From positions 47,193 to 111,192 of the forward strand of contig JAIRVZ010000075.1 of assembly GCA_031253625.1 (NCBI GenBank): 64,000 nucleotides of DNA, in the 5' to 3' direction. Of this stretch, positions 47,145 through 54,612 are shown in pieces. This DNA is from Dysgonamonadaceae bacterium. GTDB lineage: Bacteria > Bacteroidota > Bacteroidia > Bacteroidales > Azobacteroidaceae. The notes beneath the pieces are model-generated. The model ran no database searches. It saw only the letters and a program-made list of their open reading frames with translations, and was not told the DNA's origin. Both the position numbers and the translations under genes were made by a program. The stretch's first letter is position 1, and every line of letters begins with the position of its first letter.

Positions 47145-48023
47145 ATGAGAAAAAAAACGTTACGAATATTCAGCTTACTTGTCAGCTGCCTGCTTTTATT
47201 AATTTTTAGCGGATGTTGTGAGAAGGAAGAGTTGCCCTATATCCGGTCGGATGCTAATACGCTATCTTTTGAATACGAGGGCGGAAGTCAAACGATAACG
47301 ATTTCAAGCAATGGAGAATGGACTGTTCTTTTTAGCGAAACCTGGTGCAGAGCATTACCCAGAAAAGGGAAGGGAGATTTAACCGTTACGGTAACAGTTT
47401 ATGAAAATGAATCGCCCAAAGAACGAAAAGCATTGTTGAGATTTGTTTGTGACTCAAAAAACGTCGATATTATAGTTACACAATCACCAACTCCCGAATG
47501 GGTTTCAATCAACGGTGTGAAATGGGCAACGCGCAATGTGGGCGAACCCGGTACTTTTGTGGAAAACCCGGAAGATTACGGCGAGTATTACCAGTGGAAT
47601 AAAGCTACAACAGATTTTTTACTTATCGACGATTACTATAAAAGCGTTTATGCAGATTCAAGATCTTGGTTGCCGGCTAACGACCCAAGTCCTGCAGGTT
47701 ACCGGGTGCCCACTTGGGAAGACATGATATACAGTTTATTAAATTCAGAGTATGTATCACACGACTGGACAACACGAAACGGAGTAAAAGGCATGAAGTT
47801 TACCGACAGGGCAACCGGTAAGAGTATTTTTCTTCCTGCCACCGGCTATCGCTACGACTTTGACGGTGTGCTGCGCCAAAATGTCAACTACGATTATTAT
47901 TGGATGAATGCTACGATAGGCTCCATGGTTTACCTTCTATTTTTCAGAAATGGCAGGGCGGACGACACAAGTTTCGCTATGTGTAGCTACGGGCTTCCAA
48001 TACGTTGCTGCCTTATCGAATAA
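47145..48023 (+). CDS. BACON and FISUMP-domain lipoprotein
   Basis: 292 residues with a lipobox (LLLIFSGCCEKEE). A BACON domain covers about residues 32-115 (SFEYEGGSQTITISSNGEWTV ... VDIIVTQSP). From about 118 a FISUMP paralogous domain follows (GVKWATRNVGEPGTFVENPEDYG, WLPANDPSPAGYRVPTWEDM, GKSIFLPATGYR, ending SFAMCSYGLPIRCC). Both are surface modules thought to bind glycan or mucin; no catalysis is expected. 105 bp separate it from the previous lipoprotein and no promoter box stands out. Confidence 0.85.
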   Translation: MRKKTLRIFSLLVSCLLLLIFSGCCEKEELPYIRSDANTLSFEYEGGSQTITISSNGEWTVLFSETWCRALPRKGKGDLTVTVTVYENESPKERKALLRFVCDSKNVDIIVTQSPTPEWVSINGVKWATRNVGEPGTFVENPEDYGEYYQWNKATTDFLLIDDYYKSVYADSRSWLPANDPSPAGYRVPTWEDMIYSLLNSEYVSHDWTTRNGVKGMKFTDRATGKSIFLPATGYRYDFDGVLRQNVNYDYYWMNATIGSMVYLLFFRNGRADDTSFAMCSYGLPIRCCLIE

Positions 48024-48054
48024 TTGTGTTGCCCCGTTGCGCAGAGAATAGCTC

Positions 48055-48414
48055 TTAAGCGTATCGTTTTATTTCTTCTTTGAGCCGTTTTATTTCTTCT
48101 TTCAGTATTTCTATATAATCCTGCTGGTTTTTCATTATGAATTCGGGGATATTGTAAAAATAATTATCTCTCGCAGCATAAGTTCCCGAACAATTATCGT
48201 AATTATTAATGGTAGTAAAATTGTCTTCTTCTTTTATTTCCTGTATTTCTTTGCACAAAAGTTTGGCTATGCGCTCCCATTCCTCATCAGATATGCGAAT
48301 TTCCCCACGCTCTCTGCGCTGATATTGAGACTGACTGATAAAAAGTAATTCAGCCATATCGCCCTGGGTCATATTCTTTTCTTTGCGTGCCGCAATCAGT
48401 TTATTCTTTATCAT
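48055..48414 (-). CDS. XRE-family HTH regulator with C-terminal coiled coil
   Basis: 119 residues. Residues 1-60 form a Cro/CI-type HTH (IAARKEKNMTQGDMAELLFISQSQYQRRERG). An asparagine-rich linker follows, and then a strongly charged coiled coil (EILKEEIKRLKEEIKRYA) for oligomerisation. It is divergent from the lipase-like gene and convergent with the FISUMP gene. It is the only DNA-binding candidate in this island, so it may bind the shared upstream sequence; that is inference. Confidence 0.85.
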   Translation of the reverse strand: MIKNKLIAARKEKNMTQGDMAELLFISQSQYQRRERGEIRISDEEWERIAKLLCKEIQEIKEEDNFTTINNYDNCSGTYAARDNYFYNIPEFIMKNQQDYIEILKEEIKRLKEEIKRYA

Positions 48415-48445
48415 AATTTTAAAAATATTGGATGTTTTATGCCTG

Positions 48446-48453
48446 CAAATGTA
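48446..48453 (-). promoter_or_regulatory. -7 promoter box of the XRE regulator gene
   Basis: TACATTTG followed by CAGGC on the minus strand, 31 bp upstream of the ATG. Confidence 0.6.
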
Positions 48454-48506
48454 AACAAAAAAATCAAAGACTTGCTAACATTTTACCACATAAAATTCAC
48501 ATAAAA

Positions 48507-48567
48507 ATCACATTAAAAAAACAGTTTTTATTTAAAAATAGTTTGTAGCATTGCATTTTCATCTTTT
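48507..48567 (+). promoter_or_regulatory. Shared upstream regulatory sequence, copy 2
   Basis: Begins ATCACATT with an A run and contains TAGTTTGTAGCATTGC then ATTTTCATC. It matches 46158-46217 closely, is 14 bp before the ATG at 48581, and is adjacent to the divergent XRE regulator promoter. Confidence 0.55.
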
Positions 48568-48580
48568 AAGTATTTGTATC

Positions 48581-50479
48581 ATGAAAACGACTAAATTTCG
48601 ATTATTATTGTCGGTAATTGTTTTTATCCCGGCAATCGTTTGGGCGCAAGACCCCAGAACGGATTTTAAAAAACAAATGAATAACTTGTTTCAGCAGGTA
48701 GATAAATCGAGGATAACTTCCGGCCTGCTGTCCGATTATGCCTTTGAAGTGGTAGAAATTTCTCCTTTCAACGGCATACCGTCCGACACCAACTATGTTA
48801 ACACCGCCACTTGGGTCGGCCTTTACAGCAGCATCTACGATGCCAAAATAAACAACCTGATAACTCTTGAATCGCCTGACGTGGTTGCCGAAAAGTTTAT
48901 AGAGGCTACTGCTACAGGCAATGCCACACCCTTGGCAATGATGCACTATCTCTACGATAAATTAGACGATGATGCGCTCAACAAGGGCTGGATGACTTAT
49001 GGCAACGGCCGGATTTGGGATGTGGCGGGTAAGCCCTCTCCTTACCTGAAAAGAAACTTATTTGCCGTAGCGCCTCAGAATACGATTTTTGATGGAAACA
49101 CGGTCGCTTTTGTTTTTAAATCCGATCTGTTTTTTCGAAATAACAGCCAAAACATCAGCAGATTAGAAATCAATTTCAATGATGAAGGCGGTTACAAAAC
49201 GGCTACATGGAATACGCCGCTATCTCACACGTTTTCATCTTCCGGAGAAAAAACAATTGCTTACCGGATCACTTATTCCGATGGAACATCTTATCTCAGC
49301 AAAACAAAGATTTACATCAATGAACCGCAAACCCAATTAAGAGCAGGGGGACGATCAGTACCACTTGATAAAAGAAGCGGAATTCATTCCGGCGGTGAGC
49401 TCGAAATACGCTATGCTTCTGACAATACTTCTCAAACCTTAAAGAAACCCTTGATCATTGCAGGGCCTTTTGATATGAGTTCGATTTTGACATTAACAGA
49501 TTTTTCCGGTTATGACTTAGAAAAAATTTTAAAGGAAGTGCCGGATATTGAAAAAGCGATAGACTGGCTGGAATACGACATCGTGTATTTGCGTTACAAC
49601 GATGGATTGGACGATATTTTCCGGAATGCCGCCTTGTTCAAACAGGCCATCAAATGGGTAAACGAGAATAAGGCTCCGGATGCAAGTCCCAATGTGGTGT
49701 TGGGTATCAGTATGGGTGGTTTGGTAGCCCGTTATGCTTTGCGAAGCATGGAAATAGACGTGGAAAAGGGAGTTGAAGGAGCTCAGGGACACAATACATG
49801 GAAATACATTTCGTTCGATTCTCCCCACAAAGGCGCTAACCTGCCGTTGGGATTGCAGGCAATGATCAGGGATATCCAAAATTTTGCTGTGGCTATTTAT
49901 GGCTTCAAAGTATGGGATCCCGCCAAAATTGTTCCCATACTTGCTCAACTCTATGGTGTGTTGGATGCCAAAGCTACCCGGCAGATGTTAATCTACTATT
50001 GCAACAAAAACATGCAGATAGACAACAGCGAGCACGAAAAATTTCAACAGGAGTACGACAGGGTAGGATTCCCTTTGAAGTGCCAAAACGTTGCCGTATC
50101 TTGCGGGAGTGGCAGTGGCGCCACTCTGTTTGTTCCGGAAACATGTTTGTTCAGGTTCGATGCCGAGGTAAAATTTGACACGATGCAAAGCTATTCAATT
50201 GGACTCATCTCTTTATTTGCATCTCCTTTTGTGTGTGGTGTCGGTATTACTGCCGGTGGTGTCGATTTTGCGACACTCCTTCAAATATTCTTGAGTAACA
50301 CTCTTCCGGGGAATTCTTTGCTTAAGATCAATTATATTGTTAACGCCTTACCCGACAGGAGAGTAGCGAAAGTATATGACGGGCATATATATTACAGAAA
50401 AAAATATTGTGGGTTATCCCTGTCACGACGACCCTTGCCCATAACAGCCTTTCTTCCAAAGCCGATATGCTGCCGTTAG
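48581..50479 (+). CDS. Lipase-like secreted protein, N-terminal part (frame ends early after a 7-A run)
   Basis: Predicted secreted alpha/beta hydrolase, 632 residues in this frame. The signal peptide is LLLSVIVFIPAIVWAQ. A beta-rich region (about 130-270) precedes the hydrolase. The nucleophile elbow is in VVLGISMGGLVARYALRSM (GxSxG) near residue 380, followed by YISFDSPHKGANLPLGL, which recalls PGAP1-like lipases. At 50398-50404 the frame changes: the last 24 residues here (from CGLSLSRRP) have low-complexity character, whereas the -1 frame continues the same protein for 702 more codons. ATG 48581 is used instead of an upstream TTG because it starts the signal peptide. Confidence 0.8.
   Translation: MKTTKFRLLLSVIVFIPAIVWAQDPRTDFKKQMNNLFQQVDKSRITSGLLSDYAFEVVEISPFNGIPSDTNYVNTATWVGLYSSIYDAKINNLITLESPDVVAEKFIEATATGNATPLAMMHYLYDKLDDDALNKGWMTYGNGRIWDVAGKPSPYLKRNLFAVAPQNTIFDGNTVAFVFKSDLFFRNNSQNISRLEINFNDEGGYKTATWNTPLSHTFSSSGEKTIAYRITYSDGTSYLSKTKIYINEPQTQLRAGGRSVPLDKRSGIHSGGELEIRYASDNTSQTLKKPLIIAGPFDMSSILTLTDFSGYDLEKILKEVPDIEKAIDWLEYDIVYLRYNDGLDDIFRNAALFKQAIKWVNENKAPDASPNVVLGISMGGLVARYALRSMEIDVEKGVEGAQGHNTWKYISFDSPHKGANLPLGLQAMIRDIQNFAVAIYGFKVWDPAKIVPILAQLYGVLDAKATRQMLIYYCNKNMQIDNSEHEKFQQEYDRVGFPLKCQNVAVSCGSGSGATLFVPETCLFRFDAEVKFDTMQSYSIGLISLFASPFVCGVGITAGGVDFATLLQIFLSNTLPGNSLLKINYIVNALPDRRVAKVYDGHIYYRKKYCGLSLSRRPLPITAFLPKPICCR
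50398..50404 (+). other. A-AAA-AAA slippery heptamer at the frame junction
   Basis: Seven A residues in 0-frame phase A|AAA|AAA, directly where the N-terminal and C-terminal parts of the lipase-like gene change frame by -1. After slippage the next codons read ATA TTG TGG. A weak GGGT/ACCC pairing (50411-50414 with 50431-50434) lies 6 bp downstream. Could be a programmed frameshift site, a mutation, or a sequencing error in a homopolymer. Confidence 0.6.
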
Positions 50480-52512
50480 ACGGAGCGGCCGGCGCTTTTG
50501 TTCGCTTTGATGGCATCAATTCGGAGGATGAAAGTTTTCAACAATTAATAGGCCTATTTGAAAAAAAGGAATTTAACTTTATTCCCACCACCAGTTCCTT
50601 AGCCTTGTCTAATTGGAAAGAATTGGTGAATAAAAATATTAGAGACATGGATTTGTATGGAGACGGTTTGACCGAATTTGAATCATATATAGTCGCCCCC
50701 TATGGCAGTTATTTTCATTGCAACTCTCCCTATGCGCTTGGTTTCCTTGCTCCGCACCTGGCTTCTCCGCCGATATTTTTCGCTACACCAAGTTCTTCTT
50801 TTAATATTACTGCCGACATCGCATTAAACAATCCGGATGGAACCCCCATTTCGTGGTTAACAGAAAAAAACAGGATGGGACTTGAAAACAAAACCAACAC
50901 TTCGGTAAGAGTATCTTGCAGCACGGCCAATACGACCGATGTAATAAAGGCAAGGAGTTCAGTTACTTTAAAACCAAAACAGGCAGCAGCATTTGGTGTG
51001 ACTTCTTTGCCCGTCGAAGCGCGCAAACGCTTAACGGCAAAAAGTAACACCATAGGAGTTAGCGGAGGGTTTGAGCCAAGCGACTCATTAACAGTATTGA
51101 AAGTAAGCAACTGGGCTGTAGGGACTCCTGTTGTTTGGGAATTATCCGACAAGACCAATTTTCGCAAAGTGTTCGAAGCCGCCGATTCGGTCGTGATAGA
51201 AGCTCTGGCCTACAACAAACCGCTTACGGTTTCGTCAACACTTAAATTCGTGGGTTCAAGTATAAGTGCACAAAAAGCAATCAGATCGCCCGAATTAAAA
51301 ATCGGAATGCCTTCTAAATTCGACTGTCGAGAAACACCTGTTAGTTTTTACCCTCGACTATCTCCTGAAATTCAAACGGTGGAATGGTCGTTGTCTTCGT
51401 CGAATTATCTGCAATTTGTGGGGGCAACCAATAAGCTGGTTGTTGTCGTAAAAGGCATAAGTAATACGTTGTCGGCTTACTTGACATTAACGGCCAAAAT
51501 AAAAACAGCGACAGAACAGTTTACCACAACACAACGGATAGAAGTAGCTATTCCCGAATCGTTTGGATTAAACGTTGTTCAGATTTACAAGGCATCACAA
51601 CCCTATAAGGTGCTTGTTCGTGCTCTTCCTAATCCGTTCAACGACAGGAATGTTACTTATCGTTGGCACAGTAACAGGGGAGATATACGGCCTTGCGTAG
51701 AATATTCTCATCGCAACCTTTCAGAAGAAATGCAAGCAAAATTAAAAAAATCCGACTACAATCTATTGATAAATCTTCCTTTAAGCAATGGAAATCAAAT
51801 TCCGACAGATCTGCTTAGTCCGTCGCTGTTATCTTCATTGGCAGAAATGGTAGCGGAAACCGGAGAAGAAGTGGATGAAACCGATTTGATTTTAACTCGT
51901 TTGGCTACTGTAGATACAAATACAGGAATGGATGCCGTTGTTATAGGTATTAGCACAAGTGGGCTCCATCAGGAAACAGTTCTGCCGGAAACCAATACAC
52001 CTGCTGCTTCGTCAAGGGTTGTTACAGCGAAGGATAAAAATATTTTGTTATCCAATCCGTCAAGAGAGGTAACCACCGTAGGTGGTGAGCCTGAGCTCGC
52101 ATTTATCCCTCCAACCAACGATCCCAGTTTTGCTGTCTTAACCTATAATGGAGGCGACGTTACAATTACTTGTGATTTCATTTCTCCCTGCAATGAAAAG
52201 CTTACAGCTTCGGTATTTATTGCCGGTGGTTCTTTCACCTGTACTTATATCAATGACAGCAACATTATTACGATTGTCAATAACAATATGGACGATGGCA
52301 ATACAGATAGTACGGGGGGCAGTATATGTCCGGAAGTAACCTATCGTGTCTATATCTATAATGACTACGGATTAGTTAAAACAGCAGAGTTCAGTTCATC
52401 GGAAAAAAGAGTAGATATTTCGATGGCCGGATATCAGACAGGATTTTATTATGTCAATATCGTTGATGAACAGGATAATGTGATTACAAGACAAACTGTT
52501 CCGGTCAGGTAA
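50404..52512 (+). CDS. Lipase-like secreted protein, C-terminal part with T9SS sorting domain (-1 frame)
   Basis: Continuation in the -1 frame; first ATG in this frame is at 50467, without signal peptide, so independent translation would give a cytoplasmic fragment. The first 100 residues complete the N-terminal part (LPLDGAAGAFVRFDGINSED ... FIPTTSSLAL). Then come Ig-like or PKD-like repeats, with TVEWSLSSSNYLQFVG typical of a PKD-like fold. The last 70 residues (VTYRVYIYNDYGLVKTAEF ... GFYYVNIVDEQDNVITRQ) resemble a type A T9SS sorting domain. Joined with the upstream part by -1 slippage, the product would be 1310 residues. A 49-bp hairpin terminator follows. Confidence 0.78.
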   Translation: MLWVIPVTTTLAHNSLSSKADMLPLDGAAGAFVRFDGINSEDESFQQLIGLFEKKEFNFIPTTSSLALSNWKELVNKNIRDMDLYGDGLTEFESYIVAPYGSYFHCNSPYALGFLAPHLASPPIFFATPSSSFNITADIALNNPDGTPISWLTEKNRMGLENKTNTSVRVSCSTANTTDVIKARSSVTLKPKQAAAFGVTSLPVEARKRLTAKSNTIGVSGGFEPSDSLTVLKVSNWAVGTPVVWELSDKTNFRKVFEAADSVVIEALAYNKPLTVSSTLKFVGSSISAQKAIRSPELKIGMPSKFDCRETPVSFYPRLSPEIQTVEWSLSSSNYLQFVGATNKLVVVVKGISNTLSAYLTLTAKIKTATEQFTTTQRIEVAIPESFGLNVVQIYKASQPYKVLVRALPNPFNDRNVTYRWHSNRGDIRPCVEYSHRNLSEEMQAKLKKSDYNLLINLPLSNGNQIPTDLLSPSLLSSLAEMVAETGEEVDETDLILTRLATVDTNTGMDAVVIGISTSGLHQETVLPETNTPAASSRVVTAKDKNILLSNPSREVTTVGGEPELAFIPPTNDPSFAVLTYNGGDVTITCDFISPCNEKLTASVFIAGGSFTCTYINDSNIITIVNNNMDDGNTDSTGGSICPEVTYRVYIYNDYGLVKTAEFSSSEKRVDISMAGYQTGFYYVNIVDEQDNVITRQTVPVR

Positions 52513-52547
52513 TAAACTGAACGAAATTAATTTTCTATTTATAGAAA

Positions 52548-52604
52548 CTCCGGTACGTTTATGGTATTTGCCAATTGCCATAGGATAGTACCGGAGTTTT
52601 TTTT
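52548..52604 (+). terminator. 49-bp hairpin with T tract, copy 2, overlapping the trmD promoter
   Basis: CTCCGGTAC (52548-52556) pairs with GTACCGGAG (52588-52596), followed by eight T. It differs at one base from 46051-46099. The last T of its tract is also the first base of the trmD -7 box. Confidence 0.78.
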
Positions 52605-52611
52605 ACTTTTG
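52604..52611 (+). promoter_or_regulatory. -7 promoter box of trmD
   Basis: TACTTTTG ends 13 bp before the ATG at 52625; the predicted leader is under 10 bases and has no Shine-Dalgarno site. Confidence 0.62.
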
Positions 52612-52624
52612 CACAAAAAAACAA

Positions 52625-53299
52625 ATGCGCATAGATATTATTACCGTTTTACCCGAAATGTTAGAACAAACATTGAATTGTTCGATTCTCAAGCGGGCGC
52701 AAGACAAAGGTTTAGTCGAAATCAAACTTCATAACCTGCGGGATTATTCTTTAGACGAAAAGCACAAACGAGTAGATGATTATCCGTTTGGAGGCTCTGC
52801 AGGAATGGTATTGCAATGCGAGCCGGTCGATAGGGCTATTTCTTCGCTGAAAGAACAACGAATTTATGATGAGATAATATACACCTCTCCCGATGGCGAA
52901 CAGTTTAATCAGCCAATGGCAAACCAACTTTCCTTATGTGAAAATCTGATCATCCTTTGCGGACACTACAAGGGTATAGATTACCGAATTCGAGAATTTT
53001 TGATAACAAAAGAGATTTCTATAGGCGATTATGTGCTTACCGGAGGCGAATTGGCTGCAGCAGTTATGGCAGACGCTATTGTTCGTGTGATTCCGGGTGC
53101 AATTGGCGATGAACAATCGGCTTTATCCGATTCGTTTCAGGATAATCTGTTAGCTCCGCCTGTTTACACACGTCCTGCAGAATATAAGGGGATGAAAGTA
53201 CCGGAAGTACTGTTGTCGGGTCATCAGGCAAAAATTCAGGCTTGGGAATTAGAGCAATCCATAGAGCGGACTAAGCGTTTAAGACCTGATTTACTTTAG
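52625..53299 (+). CDS. trmD: tRNA (guanine-N1-)-methyltransferase
   Basis: Methylates G37 of tRNAs, needed for accurate reading frame. 224 residues, slightly short but normal for Bacteroidetes. The knotted SPOUT fold motifs are all present: [40 protein letters not shown] and [12 protein letters not shown]. The terminal [17 protein letters not shown] helix is typical. Ends 3 bp before the convergent waaA stop. Confidence 0.96.
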   Translation: MRIDIITVLPEMLEQTLNCSILKRAQDKGLVEIKLHNLRDYSLDEKHKRVDDYPFGGSAGMVLQCEPVDRAISSLKEQRIYDEIIYTSPDGEQFNQPMANQLSLCENLIILCGHYKGIDYRIREFLITKEISIGDYVLTGGELAAAVMADAIVRVIPGAIGDEQSALSDSFQDNLLAPPVYTRPAEYKGMKVPEVLLSGHQAKIQAWELEQSIERTKRLRPDLL

Positions 53300-53301
53300 A
53301 C

Positions 53302-53327
53302 GTCATTCCGAACGCAGTGAGGACTCT
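53302..53327. repeat. Gene-end dispersed repeat giving the waaA C-terminus
   Basis: GTCATTCCGAACGCAGTGAG-GACTCT is a copy of the repeat found at 26141-26300 and, more degenerate, at 39487-39513. On the minus strand it encodes ESSLRSE and the stop codon of waaA. Confidence 0.6.
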
Positions 53328-54544
53328 AAACCAATTTTATCCATAATTATTTGGGTGGCTCCCAAATTGCTTATAACATACCTTTTTGCGCTTTGGCTTA
53401 CTTTTTCCAATGCGTTTTTATCTGTCGTAAGTTTGTCGGCAATAGCGTTGAATGCTGTTTCATCTTCGATTGAGAATCCGCCTTCGCAGTCGATTAATTC
53501 CTGTGCCTCTCTGAATTTTCGATGATTTGGGCCGAAAATAACAGGAATTCCGTATACGGCAGCTTCTAAGATGTTATGAATTCCGTTGCCGAATCCACCA
53601 CCGATGTAAGCCATATTTCCATATCTGTAAATGGAAGAAAGTAAACCGAAACAGTCAATAATCAAACAAGCATTATCCGAAACATTTTTTTCTGTTGCCT
53701 CTGAGTATTTGATAACCGGACGTTGGAGTTTAGATAATATGCTTTGCAGATGGTCTTCGTGTATTTCATGCGGAGCAATAATTAACTTCATTTCCGGATG
53801 GCTGTTAAAATAGGCGATGAAAATATCTTCATCTTTAGGCCACGAACTTCCGGCTACTAATGTAAAAGTGCTGTTTTCGACAAATTTTTCTACAATCGGT
53901 AACGATTTACACTGTTCGTAAATATTATGAACTCTGTCGAATCTGGTATCTCCCGAAATAGAGGCATTATTGATGTTATACTTTTTCAGTAAATCTAACG
54001 AAGATTGTGCTTGCACAAAAAGCCATTCGTAAGTATACAATATTCGACGATAGTATTTTCCATACCACCTGAAAAAGAACTGATCGGGGCGAAAAACAGC
54101 AGAGATGATGTATGTAGGTATATTTCGCTTTTTGCTGCTGCAAAGATAATTCATCCAAAACTCGTATTTGATAAAAAATATCATTCGAGGTTGCACGAGA
54201 TTCAAAAAACGTTCGACATTTCGAGGCAAATCGAAAGGCAGGTAACAAACAATATCTGCGCCTTCGTAATTTTTTCGCACTTCATATCCCGAAGGTGAAA
54301 AAAAAGTGAGCAGGATTTTATATTGCGGATACCGGCTTTTGATTTCCTCGATCAACGGACGGCCTTGCTCAAATTCGCCTAAAGATGACGCATGAAACCA
54401 AATGTATTCTGCTCCCGGAATCCGTTGACTGTGCAGAATGTTGAACGTTTTCCGTTGTCCCTTGACCATTCGTCCCGCTTTTTTATGAAACGGAGCAATT
54501 AACCTAACTATGAAAGCATAAAGTGCTATCCCAAATGTATACAC
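53303..54544 (-). CDS. waaA: 3-deoxy-D-manno-octulosonic acid (Kdo) transferase
   Basis: Adds Kdo to lipid A precursor at the inner face of the inner membrane (GT30). 413 residues, with an N-terminal membrane anchor (FGIALYAFIVRLIAPF). The catalytic region ASSLGEFEQGRPLIEEI is present, as are TYIISAVFRPDQFFFRWYG, LVAGSSWPKDEDIF and the C-lobe FGNGIHNILEAAVYGIPVIFG. Start is GTG at 54544. The final residues ESSLRSE come from a dispersed repeat, so the true ancestral end was probably different. It follows gltX by 53 bp of repeat sequence and may be read through from it. Confidence 0.94.
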   Translation of the reverse strand: MYTFGIALYAFIVRLIAPFHKKAGRMVKGQRKTFNILHSQRIPGAEYIWFHASSLGEFEQGRPLIEEIKSRYPQYKILLTFFSPSGYEVRKNYEGADIVCYLPFDLPRNVERFLNLVQPRMIFFIKYEFWMNYLCSSKKRNIPTYIISAVFRPDQFFFRWYGKYYRRILYTYEWLFVQAQSSLDLLKKYNINNASISGDTRFDRVHNIYEQCKSLPIVEKFVENSTFTLVAGSSWPKDEDIFIAYFNSHPEMKLIIAPHEIHEDHLQSILSKLQRPVIKYSEATEKNVSDNACLIIDCFGLLSSIYRYGNMAYIGGGFGNGIHNILEAAVYGIPVIFGPNHRKFREAQELIDCEGGFSIEDETAFNAIADKLTTDKNALEKVSQSAKRYVISNLGATQIIMDKIGLESSLRSE

Positions 54545-54612
54545 GAAACTAATGATTAATGATTAGTGATTAATGATTAATTATCAATTGTCAATTATCA
54601 ATTGTCAATTGT
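54545..54612. repeat. AT-rich direct repeats between gltX and waaA
   Basis: TGATTAATGATTAG units (54552-54579) are followed by three AATTGTCAATT/ATCAATTGTC units (54580-54612). The last unit encodes the final TIDN and the stop of gltX. Similar units are found inside valS at 22977. Confidence 0.6.

Noticed and set aside
49529..49948. Minus-strand 139-codon frame inside the lipase-like gene
   Set aside because: The plus strand encodes the GISMGG nucleophile region at the same place, so this is a shadow.
46051..52604. Composite transposon bounded by the 49-bp hairpins
   Set aside because: No transposase or integrase and no target-site duplication were seen between or next to the copies; only the repeat relation is reported.
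54545..54612. CRISPR-like array in the AT-rich repeats
   Set aside because: Units are about 10-14 bp, contiguous and without unique spacers, and there are no cas genes.
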